In this document: one piece after another, positions 45,729-56,750 of the stretch | Numbering within the stretch: position 1 is the first letter of the stretch | How the letters are laid out: the number at the start of each line of letters is the position of its first letter | Assembly (NCBI GenBank): GCA_010405405.1 | Contig: MU004240.1 | Span: 698,217-762,216 of the forward strand | Length of the DNA: 64,000 nucleotides | Direction of reading: 5' to 3' | Source of the DNA: Microthyrium microscopicum | Taxonomy: Eukaryota > Ascomycota > Dothideomycetes > Microthyriales > Microthyriaceae | The notes under the pieces: model-generated | Told to the model about the DNA's origin: nothing | What the model saw: only the letters and a program-made list of their open reading frames with translations | The model's database searches: none | Made by a program: the position numbers and the translations under genes

Positions 45729-46180
45729 GATTTTGGAGGGTGGGTTATAAATGAGCGTTGAAGCGTGAAGGAAAGCATTTGATAGCCAGGTTGCAGGAAG
45801 AACTTTTGGAGAGCGGATTAGAGATGTATGATATGTAGCAATGTTTTGATTCAGCCTTGCCTTGTTCCTATGTACCTACTAAGAATAGTAAAGACTAGCT
45901 CTCATGCCCATACTACCCATTGAAAACCTCCTTTAGACCTTTTTCCGTCCCAGAGTGTCCAAATGGCCGCCATTCCAACCAACGTCGCAAAGAAACAGCG
46001 CTCATTGCTTCATAATGCCCATCTGCCATACACCAGCGCTACAAATAGAAAACTCCTCGCAATGCCATGAATGCTTTTGTACCCAAAAGATCCTCCAAAA
46101 CAGCCCAATAATGAACCCCCAAAACTAGCAACGCTTCACATATAAACGCTTCACACGACCCAAACCCCTTCAAACCCCAA
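45729..46180. other. Convergent intergenic gap
   Basis: About 450 bp between the stop codons of mL40 (plus) and Rho2 (minus), holding both 3' ends. No other feature was recognised. Confidence 0.45.
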
Positions 46181-46940
46181 TCACAGCACCACACAGCAAC
46201 CCGGCACCCTCCTCTCCTTCCTATCACCCCCCGCAATCATCGCCGCCCTCGTCGCCGCCTCAAACACATCATCCACGCCCTCCCCCGTCAAACTCGAGCA
46301 CTCCAAAAACTTCCTCGCCCCAATCATCTCCTTCATCTCATTGCCCTCCTTCGTCGTAATAAACTGCTGACTCTTCTTGCGCATCTCCTCAATAACTAGC
46401 GGATCTTCCCGTAAATCTTTCTTCAGCGCGACGAGGATGAGGGGGATGCCGGGGCAGCGTTCACGTGCTTCTTCTGCCCATTTCGCTTTGACGTTTTCGA
46501 AGCTGTCGGGCGAATCGACGCTGAAGCCGATGAGGATTACGTGGGCTTTGGCGTAGGCGAGGGGCCGCAGGCGCTCGTAGTCTTCTTGGCCGGCGGTGTC
46601 CCAGAGGGCGAGCTGGACTTGTTTGCCGTCGACGCGGCAGTCTGTTACGTAGTTTTCGAAGACGGTGGGGGTCTGGGTTTGTTAGGGATAGTAGATGGTG
46701 AGGGAGGGTAGATGTACGTAGCGCTACGAGATATGTTAGTCTGGAGAGGGTATGGGGGAAGGCGGGCGGACGTACGGTGGGAAAGTAGCCTAGTGTGAAG
46801 ACGCTGAGGAGTGAGGTCTTGCCGCAGGCTCCGTCGCCGATTATGACAAGCTTCCTAGGTCCTGTTAGAGAACATTCTGGAGACAATTGGGTTTTTGAAG
46901 AATCGCACCGCCGCATAATGTCATCGCCGTTGTTCGCCAT
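46181..46940 (-). CDS. RHO2: Rho2-type small GTPase
   Basis: Four exons (46940-46909, 46854-46776, 46723-46718, 46672-46181); 202 residues. Rho2 acts at the plasma membrane in cell-wall integrity and polarity. GDGACGKTS (17-25) is the P loop. TRYTPTVFENY is switch I, spanning the microexon. LALWDTAGQEDYERLRPL is switch II, and ALKKDLRED is the base-recognition loop. The C terminus GCCVVL ends in a CaaX box with final Leu, predicting geranylgeranylation, next to a second Cys that could be palmitoylated. The 6-nt exon (CGCTAC) encodes Arg-Tyr where homologs have His-Tyr. The 54-nt first intron is a multiple of three and stop-free, so its retention would add 18 residues. Rho2 rather than Rho1 or Rho3 is inferred from VTDCRVDGK and AYAKAHVILIGFSVD. 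Confidence 0.94.
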
Positions 46941-48407
46941 GCTTGCAAACACGAGCTATGGAGAGCCTGGTGACAAACAATGCTTTGATATGATGTGTAC
47001 TGCAAAGGATGCGGGGAGGAGGATGGTAGGAAGGATTCGTGAGGTTAAAAGAGGATTGCAGACGGCGAGGATTATAAATTGGAAGCCAGAAGAAGGCTGA
47101 GCAAAAGAAGTAGTAGAAGAAAGTAGCAATACGGGAGAATAGTGTTGTTTAGCAGCTGCAACACCGAAGTAGGTGATGGCAGGCAGGCAAGCAGGCAAGC
47201 AGTGTGCAGGGAGGCTTTGCTCTCTCCAGTCTCCACTGACCTGCTGCAATGTTCTATTTCTAGAAGAGCTGAATGCTCGGTATTCGCTAAGCCTAATACG
47301 AGAATTGTTGACAAGTATAAACTTTGCGCTCTACCGTTCAAGAACAACTGATGAATAGACGAGCCAATGCACAAGTGACGAAAATTCTCGATGTGCCATC
47401 TTCTACCTAGGCTTTTGAGCTGAGTGTTGTACGGAGTGCCTCCCATCAAGTGCGCGAATTTCGAGTCCAAATGTCGACTACTCTAGAGTACATATGAAAT
47501 TGTAGCGTATACTATTCAACAAGAATTATAGCAAATGTCATACATGGAGCACTAAGTACTTATTCCATGGGGCATTACGTTTCGTCCTCTTGTGCTCCGA
47601 TACCGACATGTTATGCGACTATCTTGGTACGTCTAGAGAACTACCTTCAAAAAATGGGTTCATAAGGAGGTTAGGAGGTAAGATATGTCCTAGTACCTTG
47701 AAATTAGGTGGAACCAGGGGACATAGTAGAAGGTCTTGGAAGACAACCTTGAAAATCCAATTGTGGCAGCATCGATAATTGTATGCTTCGCCGCATTACT
47801 GCATGATCTAAATAGTGGATAGTTGTTGCACAATTAGCAGCCAGATGCAAACTCTGCTCCTGCATCTAATCGGTCTAATCTGTCTTCTGAATCTCCTTCT
47901 CCCTCTATCGTTCCTGCCTTTTCTAGTCTTTTAAAATACACTAGCACCCTAAACGGGTAGTAGATCCAGCCAGCCACCAGCCAATGAGCCAAGGCCTTGT
48001 CGTTACTAAGCACCCTGCAATCTCGCAGCCACCTTTTGACATCAAGCTGTTGCTGCAAGCCTGTAACATCCAAGATATCTCCCACTTGCCTATTCCCAAC
48101 ACCAAGCTACCGAGCCTGTTCCTCTGGCTGACACCTTCAACTGCTTGGCCTCAATCCCTCAACGCCCTCCCAGTTGTGGTGAGACTCCTTCAAGACCGCG
48201 CGGCAAGGAGAAGTAATCGACCAACGGACAAGTCCCTTCTTACGCCAACCCTCTCGACATTACATCTCGTCACTATTGCAACAATCCCAGGCTTGGACCC
48301 TACCTTAACACTCTTGATACCCAAAGCACATCACCCTTACTCCTCTACAACTGTCACTTGCCATTGACAGCTGTCCCCGACTCTTCCACCCCACTACAAC
48401 CCTCGTC
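46941..48407. other. Divergent promoter region, RHO2 and NST1
   Basis: About 1.5 kb between the two start codons. The 500 bp before NST1 are pyrimidine-rich and probably transcribed as its leader. They contain a 127-codon open frame (47984-48367) that ends 40 bp before the NST1 ATG. No transposon was seen here. Confidence 0.5.
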
Positions 48408-51400
48408 ATGGCCCAAGGCACGAAAGGTGCCGGACGGTCTAGCCCGCCTTCCTCCCTTCCTATAGCTGCTCCCAACGGAACTCCTGGCCTTCCAAATGCC
48501 TCTCAGACTGGAACTGTCAATCGAAAGAAACAAAAGAAGCGCCAAAAGGCTGCCGCCAAAGCCGCTGCTCTCAACGATTCTCTTGCCCAGCAATCCGCCT
48601 CTCACATCTCCGGCCAAACTTCTCGAAATGGTCACCCGACCTATCACAATCATCCAGCTTCCTCTCCACCTCAGCAGAGACTTCCAATACGAGGCGGCGC
48701 ACCTGGATATGATGTTTCATCGCCTCCTGAGCTCGACGACGACAGTACCAACGAATCTGATGACGACGACCCGCTGTACAACACCCGTCACGGTTCCGCA
48801 ATGGGTACCCACGCTATCAACGGTCATCAATCCAGTACTATGTCCGCCAATGGAGCAAAGAAAAAGTCCAAGAAAAAGAAGAAGAATAAAGGCGGCTCAG
48901 CTTCGGGGGAACCAATGCCTCACGACCCATTCCCAATTTCCGCCGCTTTCCCCACTCATATGCGCAACGGTGCAAGCAAAGATCGCATATGGAATACGTC
49001 GACGCAAGAAGAACGTGAAAGAATAAAGGACTTCTGGCAATCTCTTGGCGAAGATGACCGCAAATCCCTCGTCAAGATTGAAAAGGAGGCTGTATTGAAA
49101 AAGATGAAGGAACAACAAAAGCACTCATGTAGTTGCTCTCTTTGCGGTAGAAAACGGAACGCTATTGAAGAAGAGCTAGAGGTTCTGTATGATGCATACT
49201 ACGATGAACTAGAACAGTACGCTCTCCTTGCGGGACCTGAAACAACAGGTCCCCGTATGTTTTCTTATGAGAATTCCAGCCAACTTCATAACAGGTTACA
49301 TCCTGACGGTGCTCTCATGCATGCCACGACTCGACCTTCGCTACCAGATCTACCCAATGACGCTTTTGAGGATGACGAGGACGAAGACGAAGAAGAAGCT
49401 GAATATAGTGATCAGTATGATGATGAGGAGTATAGCGAAGAGGAAGATGAAGACAGCTACCAATCTGCACCGGACTACTTGGGCTTTGGAAACAGTCTGA
49501 CTGTTAAAGGTTTGCTATTTGGTAATTCTTGCATCTAGAGCTAACTTGTATAGGTGGTATCCTCACAGTGGCCGACGATCTACTCAAGAATGATGGCAAA
49601 AAGTTCATTGACATGATGGAGCAAATGGCCGAACGTCGCATGCAAAGAGAAGAAGAAGCTCAATCAACTGCCACGACCCCGTACAATGGCCATGACCATG
49701 GTGTCGAAGAAGAAGACTACGATGAGGAAGACGAGGAAGAGTATGATAGTCAGGAAGACATGGAAGATGAGGAGGACGAACCGGTAATGTGTGATGCTGG
49801 GGCTATGGACTTGATCTAACGTTAGCAGGAGACTCTGAACGAATCTCAGCGCATGGAAGAGGGACGTCGAATGTTTCAAATATTTGCAGCTCGCATGTTT
49901 GAACAACGAGTTCTAACTGCATATCGGCAAAAGGTGGCTGACGAGCGGCAAAAGAAGCTTTTAGAAGAACTGGATGCCGAGAAGGACATTGACGTGCAAC
50001 GAGAAGCCAAGAAGCAACGCGATGCTCAAAAGAGAAAGGAAAAGAAACAGCAACAGAAGCAAGCCAAGGCGGAAGAAAAGGCTCGTAAGGACGCTGAGAA
50101 GAAAGCAGAAGAAGATGCTGCCAAACGTCTAGAAGAGCAGAAGCAGGAAGAGGCGAAAAAGAAGAAAGAGGAGCAGCGCAAGAAGAAAGAGGCCGAACGG
50201 AAAGCGCAAGAGGCAGAGAAGACTCGCAAAGAAGCTGAACGCGTCAAGCGTCAGCAAGAAGAACGAGAGAAACAACAAGAAGCTGAACGAAAGGCTCGAG
50301 ATCAGAAACAGCAAAAGGAAAAGGCTCGAGATGAAGCTCGTCGCAAGGCCAAAGAGGAACAAGAGGTCAAGGAGCGTGAAGTGGCAAAGGAAAAGAAGGC
50401 ACAGGTTGACCAAGCACGTCGCGATCAAGAAGAGAAAAAGAAAGCCGAAAAGGCAGCTTTGGAGAAGCTTGTGCAAGAGAAGTCTACCGAGAAAATCCGT
50501 CGAGATGCTCAACAAAAGCGTCCAGCTTCAGGAGCAGCCGTCGCGGTTCCGTCACTCCAGCGTAATATCTCCAATATTTCTTCGCCGCATGTCAGTATTG
50601 CAACACCAGCGTTACCTAAAGCGCCTACTCCTGCTCGGCGAACAGGTTCACAGCAAGGCTCCAAAGTCTCGTCACCGAAAACACCCATTGCACCTGCGAG
50701 CATGGGCAAATCTGGATCGCCTGCTGCTAGTTCTCAACAATCCTCAAACATTATGCAGCAATCAGTTTTAGCGAAAGCTCCTGCAGTCTCAATGCCCATA
50801 CCACATGGAATGCCTACCAATCCAGGACCTTCTCATAATATCGCTCCTCCCCCTGGTTTGTACGGATTCAATCCGCCACCGCAGGGCATGAATGGATTTA
50901 TGCCACAGAATGGCCTTCCCAATCATCAGGCAAATTCGATGTATTCTCAGCCGCCACCTGGCAACCAATATCGGTATCCTTCAAATCCTTTACCACAACA
51001 TCTTGCTGGAATCCCTGGATCTCGGCCTTTTGGGGATCAAATGCCCAACATGTCGGCACAACTTCCAGTCAACACTCCTCCGCCACCAGGATTGGGTGGT
51101 TTTGGCCGGGATATGAAGCCAACCAATCAAGGTCAGCATACTCGACAAACTAGTGGCTCGTCAGGATACGAAGGGTCGATCACTGCACCAATTCAACGTC
51201 CTGCACCAATTCAGCGACCATCAAGTGTGAAGCCACACGAACAGCATGGCGGCCAGCGTCTAGATATCGACGATCTAAGCACTCAGTTTGGTAGCAGCGC
51301 TCTGCTCGGTGATTCAGATGATATTCTTGGCGACTCGAATTCACATGGTCACTCGTCCATGCCGACAATGAGAAGCGGTGCCTCAAACATGTCGTCGAAC

Positions 51401-52030
51401 CTGGCTGGAGCGTTTGGGGCCTCTCCGCTGTTCCACCAACAATCAAATCCCTTCGCCATGGCTCCTGGGACCACACCAGGTGGTTCATGGGCCTCTCCAC
51501 AACTTCCATTTGGCACCACACCCACCATATCCCCATCCAACAACCCAGCGTCAAATTGGGGCAGTTCTTGGGCAGCAGCTGCACCAAAAAGCGGCATCAA
51601 TTTCGGTACGCTTGCCGCTGGCCAGGCCCGACCCACTTCGCAGCAACTTCGAATCAACGTTGTTGCTGCCTGGCATCAGATCACTAACTCGATCCGTGGA
51701 ATTGCTGATGGCTACGTTGAGCTTGCGACAATCATGACGCGACTACCTAACAGCTATCCGCCCGTGCGCGTCCAAGACGTACTCAACATCTGCGAGACCG
51801 AAGGCGCGCACAACAATGGTGGCGGCTTCTTTACCATCAAGCCCACCACGCCGGTTGAGAAGACGCTTATCAAGTACTCTGCGGATCAGAACGCGCCTGT
51901 GCGTGGCTTTGGCGGCGAGATGATGCGGAGCCCAAGTTTGAGTAATAGTATTCCCTCAGGTTTGGCGCCTGGTGGAGGCCCGCCGGTCCCGCCTGGATTT
52001 CTGCCGAATCTCGGACCTCAGTTGCTTTAG
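48408..52030 (+). CDS. NST1: Stress response protein NST1
   Basis: Three exons (48408-49509, 49554-49783, 49829-52030); 1177 residues. Yeast Nst1 is needed for salt tolerance and binds the splicing factor Msl1; filamentous-fungal homologs share its layout. The N-terminal region is Lys-rich ([18 protein letters not shown]). The conserved core is [20 protein letters not shown], then [20 protein letters not shown], a Cys-rich motif typical of the family. A long acidic stretch ([20 protein letters not shown]) follows. Next comes a roughly 240-residue Lys/Glu/Gln coiled coil beginning at [18 protein letters not shown], then a Pro/Gly/Asn-rich tail. The conserved tail ends with [20 protein letters not shown]. 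Introns of 44 and 45 nt are at the lower limit for this genome. Confidence 0.93.
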
Positions 52031-52769
52031 AAGAGCCAGCCAAAGCAGCATTGTGCGATAAGATCATTGGGAGCGCTTCCTAAGCAGTAGCTTCTAAAGT
52101 TCAGAGAAATCTAAACAGTTGTATTATTCGACTCAATGTTCGTTGGGATGCAGTTGCTTGCATTACTAGGCCTTGGTTGCGGATGTCAAAGAGATGAGTC
52201 TCGAGTTCAGAATCGAAAACTTAATTGTATCCTATTCCTGAAGGTCTACAGTTGCCGTGTTTTGGCTGTAGAGCTTCTTTCGTCTTTTGCTCAATGTCTG
52301 TACGGAGTTGGGACTATCTTGGGCTTGTAGCATTGTCAGTCCTCATTGAAATCATCGCTGTTGCCAGTAGGCAATATTATAAACATCACATTGGTATTAT
52401 CCATTCACGTGTCTTGCAAGTGCTATTCGAACGATCTTTGGGTCGTTAATGCGCGGTCAAACTGGTCGCCAGAAAGATGGCATGCCACACAGAAGAGTTG
52501 TTCATGTAAGAGAGGACTTTTCTTCATTAATCAACAAGCCTACACCTATGTTTTCGTCAAGAATTTGATATCGTACAGAAGACCGCCTGATCCAATTGAC
52601 TCCTCCAACCAGTATTCTGCCCAGTTTCACATCATAGTCATAACAAGATCCTTCAAGTAAGAAGGCATATCACAGCCATCCAACCAATCCCCTCTTTGAA
52701 TAGGTAAAAGCAAGACGCCGTCGCTAATAATGATTCGCAAGTATACGTTCCATTTCTTCAAAGACCCAA
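52031..52769. other. Convergent intergenic gap
   Basis: About 740 bp between the stop codons of NST1 (plus) and the PRELI/UPS gene (minus). Short overlapping plus frames look random. No repeat or RNA is seen. Confidence 0.45.
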
Positions 52770-53450
52770 CTACGACGCCTCCCGATCCTTGCGCATACCT
52801 TCCAGCACCGCGACCATACCACCATGCCTCAGCCGCTCCATCACAATCTTCATGCCCTCCATAGCATTCGGCTGCGACTTGCTCGCTCGGTTCAACCCAA
52901 TTGACTCAATCGTGCTTTGCAACGATGCCTGCGACCACCTCGCCAAAAAGTTCCCCTGCGGTGCCTCCGCCGCACTCTCCCTCGCGCGCCTAAACCGCTG
53001 CCCAAGTCTCGAATGCAGCGTAACCGTTGTCGCCACCTCCGTGCCCTCATCTCCAAAGTTCCCCTTTGCTTCCAGCGGCCTCTTATACGTCTGTCGTTCA
53101 ATCACATCCAATACCGTTGTAAGTTCCAAATTCCGGCTTTCCGTCGCCATCCAGCCTTCGCGCACATCGACGACACTGCGCTCGAGGATGTAGGCTTGTG
53201 AGTCGCCATTTGCGGATGCGCCGAGTAGACTGCGCGGGAGGAGCTTGACGACGGCGGCGGGCAGGCGGGAGCGCTTGAGATGGAGGCGGGTGGTGTAGAG
53301 GCGTTGCGTGGCGGGGTCGAAGGTGCGGTCGAGGACGTCGGTGGAGAGGACGTGGCGGGAGTAGGGGTTTGGATAGCGAAGGAAGTAGGCGAGGGTGACG
53401 GTGGCGAAGGGGTAGTCGTAGGCGTAGTTTTGGGAGTAGACTTTGACCAT
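52770..53450 (-). CDS. PRELI/UPS-type mitochondrial lipid-transfer protein
   Basis: A single exon of 226 residues, starting directly with the domain: MVKVYSQNYAYDYPFATVTL, LRYPNPYSRHVLSTDVLDR, then LYTTRLHLKRSRLPAAVVKL. Ups1 and Ups2 pair with Mdm35 in the intermembrane space and move phosphatidic acid or phosphatidylserine between mitochondrial membranes for cardiolipin and phosphatidylethanolamine synthesis. A Gly/Ala-rich insert (LLGASANGDSQAY) lies after the first sheet. The C-terminal helix (GMKIVMERLRHGGMVAVLEG) closes the lipid pocket. I cannot decide between the Ups1 and Ups2 subgroups from reading alone. The gene is divergent from MRP51. Confidence 0.9.
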   Translation of the reverse strand: MVKVYSQNYAYDYPFATVTLAYFLRYPNPYSRHVLSTDVLDRTFDPATQRLYTTRLHLKRSRLPAAVVKLLPRSLLGASANGDSQAYILERSVVDVREGWMATESRNLELTTVLDVIERQTYKRPLEAKGNFGDEGTEVATTVTLHSRLGQRFRRARESAAEAPQGNFLARWSQASLQSTIESIGLNRASKSQPNAMEGMKIVMERLRHGGMVAVLEGMRKDREAS

Positions 53451-53883
53451 TGTGTATGATGTTGGCGCGGCGGATTAGCCGGCCTGGGGCATTGTTTGGT
53501 GGTTGATTGGTAGTTTGTGAGATGAGGAGCTTAGGATATAGGTATTATTGGGGGATTTTGAGCTGGAGGATTGGTGTTTATAGGGGGAATGGTTGTTGGG
53601 GAGTATGATGGCGATGGTCTCGTGCTCTGATGATGGTGAGGTCAGTCTTCAGATCTGATGTTTCATTTGAGATGTTTCAGACGCTAGGCGAAAAGAGGAC
53701 TGCAAATACGGCTAGGTGCACTAGAGCACTAGCGGTATTTAATGCCATGATTTTCCAACTCCTTGTGAAAAAGATATGTGATGCTTTTACATCTACAGCA
53801 ATTCAATTGCACCTCTTGCCAGTCCAATTCACAAACTCATGGCATCGATATAGCTATAACCACCCTGCTGGGTCTGCGCCGTC
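53451..53883. promoter_or_regulatory. Shared promoter of two mitochondrial genes
   Basis: 433 bp separate the start codons of the PRELI/UPS gene (minus) and MRP51 (plus), so both promoters must lie here. No specific element was recognised. A 90-codon plus frame (53630-53902) overlaps the MRP51 start and is probably not coding. Confidence 0.45.
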
Positions 53884-55968
53884 ATGTCTGCCTCTACAAT
53901 AGCGTCAATATCGCGCGTAAGTAAACACCGATCCAGCCTGTGAAGCCGACAAGAGCTTCCATTTAAACAACGGCGCAGTATCTTGATGATGCTAACAAGT
54001 TAATAGCTAACGGAGAACTCTCCTACGGCGCATCTCTTGCGGTCCTCTCGTCTATTCTCAATACCCGCACCTCTTCCTCGACCGAATCTGCATAGTCTTC
54101 GATCTGGAAAGACTCACATCTCCGACACAGCAACGTCTCCTTACCCTACACACCAAGTCATTACAACAACAGACTCCTCAAGGCATCGTGGCGATTGGGG
54201 CTTGAAACGATCTCTACCACTGAAGACTACATCTACTGCCAGAGCCTTGCGCGTAACTGCACTGGATACATTTGATGAAGTCACCGAATACCAACATGCG
54301 CATGACCACGCCAAAACGCTAGCAAAACTTCAAGAACTTAATCTAGACTTTGTTCGACCACCACAAGGAACACAAAATCTAAGAGGTCGCCCAAGGCAGC
54401 CCAGTGCTTTTGAACCGCGATATGACCAAACGGCACCGAAGCCAATGTCTTTAGCCGAAAACATAACTGATCGCGCGCTCGGGTCCGGAGCCAAAGCAAC
54501 ACTACCGTCCCGATGGAAACGAAGAGGTCCAGAGCTGCGAGATATGCCCGAGGGCCAGTTCACCCAGTATCTGGATGGAGTTTCCTCACAATCCAAGGAC
54601 TTTGTACGCTTCCTCAAAGCCCACTATATCACAGAAATGGCACCAAAATGGGCAAGGAGGAGGCGACCTCGTGGAATGCTACTAAAAAAAGATTTTTTCC
54701 GGGCTGTAGCAGCAATGACCCATGCCGAAGCTGAAGCCTATCTACTTGGAAGTTTCCCCGATTTCGTTGGGCCTGTGGATAAGGCGTCAACATCTCGACC
54801 TTGGTTGGAATCGAAGCCTGTCGAGTTTTCCATGGCGGCAAGAATTGCGAGAGATAAGCTTGCATACGAGCGACTAAAAGCAGCAGAACGCGAGGCGGAG
54901 CGGCTTGCAAACGAGCAAGTTGCGACCGACAGACTTGTGGCAATGCAGGTTGAGGAAGACAGCCTGGCGAAGGAATCCAATGAATACCTTGATTCACAAC
55001 CCGAGGCCGGTGAGTCTCAAGAATGGGCTGGATCAACCCCCGAGACCAGACGCAGAATCCTGGAAATGGAGGAGTCACATACATCACTACAAAATGCCGG
55101 CACAGAGTCAGCAGAAATTCTGAGCAACGCTCAAGAAGAGTCAATGCTGCGAGAGAGGATGAGTAAGTTACAAGAACATGTGGAAGTGGTAGAAAGACAG
55201 TTTGGGCTCTACATCAGCGCTGATTGGGAACCCTACTTGATCCGTTTCCGTAACTCCTCCGCCGATCCACGATACAGCGCCCTCATTGAGTACTTCTTTG
55301 ATCTTCCAGAAACCCAGACAGGCTTTGCTGAGAGGAAAGCTGAACTCACCACTCACCCTTCCGCAGGTGTTTCCTACCGCCGAGCGCCCACCGCGGTTGT
55401 CAATCATCCTGAATTTGGTCCCATGGCCGATCCACTTCCTCACATGGCCCGTCAAGTCGTGGGCAGAACGTTTGCACTGGCTGGCACCAGGGAGCCAAGA
55501 TTTAGTGGCCAGCCGACTGCAGGCGATTCCGACAAACCTGGTCTAGCTGGTCTCGTTGTTACGCCGGCATACAGCCAGTACCCCATACCGTTCTCTACGG
55601 ACCGAAATACCAACAATATCGTCTCCTCCAAGTACAAGTCATACGACGCTCAGACCGGCGAGGCAACAGTAATGCAGCGAGGAACAGCCAAGGGTTGGGT
55701 TGTGGTGAATCAAGCGCGAGTTGCGGCAAGTGGTCGCTTAGAAGTTCAAGTCAGCCAGCCTATGACTGGCACGACGAGGGTCGCAGAAGGTGCATTGTAT
55801 GATCTGATCGCAAAGCAGAAGGCACCTCTAGGAAACCCATTGGATGAGGAACCGAAGTTCAGAGTTCAGAAAGCAAAAGGTTTTGAGGATAAGGAAATTT
55901 CTGATGGCAAGCCAATGATGGATCTGATGCAAGATTTCATAAAGAAGGGAGAAGAGAAGGGATACTAG
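53884..55968 (+). CDS. MRP51: Mitochondrial small-subunit ribosomal protein MRP51
   Basis: Two exons: 53884-53916, and from about 54007 to the stop; 664 residues. MRP51 (bS1m-related) is a fungal mitochondrial small-subunit protein involved in translation of mitochondrial mRNAs. The short first exon gives MSASTIASISR, and the second continues LTENSPTAHLLRSSRLFSIP with a clear family signature, SSRHRGDWGLKRSLPLK, about 65 residues in. The large exon has no ATG near its beginning, and a GCTAAC branch with TTAATAG acceptor lies just before it, which led to the upstream exon. The middle is an Ala/Glu/Arg-rich helical region. The C-terminal part (ALIEYFFDLPETQTGF, VVGRTFALAG, GWVVVNQARVAASGRLEVQV) is conserved in the family. 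The exon-2 boundary may be off by one base in my count. Confidence 0.9.
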
Positions 55969-56195
55969 ATCCCATGTACATTAAGTAATATAGCATATAT
56001 GTCAACATATTCACTCAGCTACATCTAGACTCGAGTCTTTACGAGGACGAATGGTTTCGATTACTGTTTTATGTACATCAACTATCAATTACACCAACTA
56101 GCTCGCCAGAAGGATCATTCAATATGTTGCTATCTATGCCGCCAGATAATTCGACGTTTGAAGGAAGTCATAAGTTTCCTATCAGGGTCTAGTAC

Positions 56196-56750
56196 CTAGA
56201 CACGAAGAGCACGAGCAGCTCTCTTGCTTGCACTTCCGCCAAAGAAAACGATTCCATTGTTCAAGTCCGTCACAACAGCCTGTGCCTGGTTGTTGGCGAT
56301 GCTCTGCGCAGCACTTGGCACCTTGCTAACCACAGCCGCAATAAACGCCTGGCTCGCCGTCTTCTGCTGCTGCAACTGCGTTACGACAGTACCGTCTGCG
56401 TTCGCTGCATCAACAATGCTCTTCTTGTTCTCCAAATCTGTAACAGTCGTGTTGACAGCGCTCACAAGGCTGTTGGAGCTGGACAACAAGGTAATGGAAT
56501 CGGTCAAGCTCAGGTCATCTGTGGCAGAGACGGTGGTCGTGCCAGAGTTGAGCGCATCGGTGACGGCGTTGGATTGGCTGACGAGCGTGTTGATGGCGGT
56601 GGTTGGGTCGGTGGAGGAGGTGAGGCCGTTGATGGAGTTGTCGAGGTTGGTGACGGCTGCTTGGATCTTGGTGAATTCGCCTTGGATTGTGGCGAGGTCA
56701 GCGGCGACGAGGCCGGTAAGGGCGAGGGTGATGAGGTTGGAGAAACGCAT
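56196..56750 (-). CDS. Secreted HsbA-like surface-binding protein
   Basis: A single exon of 184 residues. A clear signal peptide (MRFSNLITLALTGLVAA) is followed directly by the helical HsbA domain (hydrophobic surface binding protein A; cell-wall galactomannoprotein group). The domain is rich in Ala, Thr, Ser, Asn and Val with heptad-like spacing (GEFTKIQAAVTNLDNSINGL) and, as usual, almost no aromatic residues and no Cys. In Aspergillus the founding member adsorbs to hydrophobic surfaces and recruits polyesterase; others are cell-wall antigens. The C terminus SASKRAARALRV is basic and unusual. A GPI signal is not visible. Confidence 0.9.
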   Translation of the reverse strand: MRFSNLITLALTGLVAADLATIQGEFTKIQAAVTNLDNSINGLTSSTDPTTAINTLVSQSNAVTDALNSGTTTVSATDDLSLTDSITLLSSSNSLVSAVNTTVTDLENKKSIVDAANADGTVVTQLQQQKTASQAFIAAVVSKVPSAAQSIANNQAQAVVTDLNNGIVFFGGSASKRAARALRV

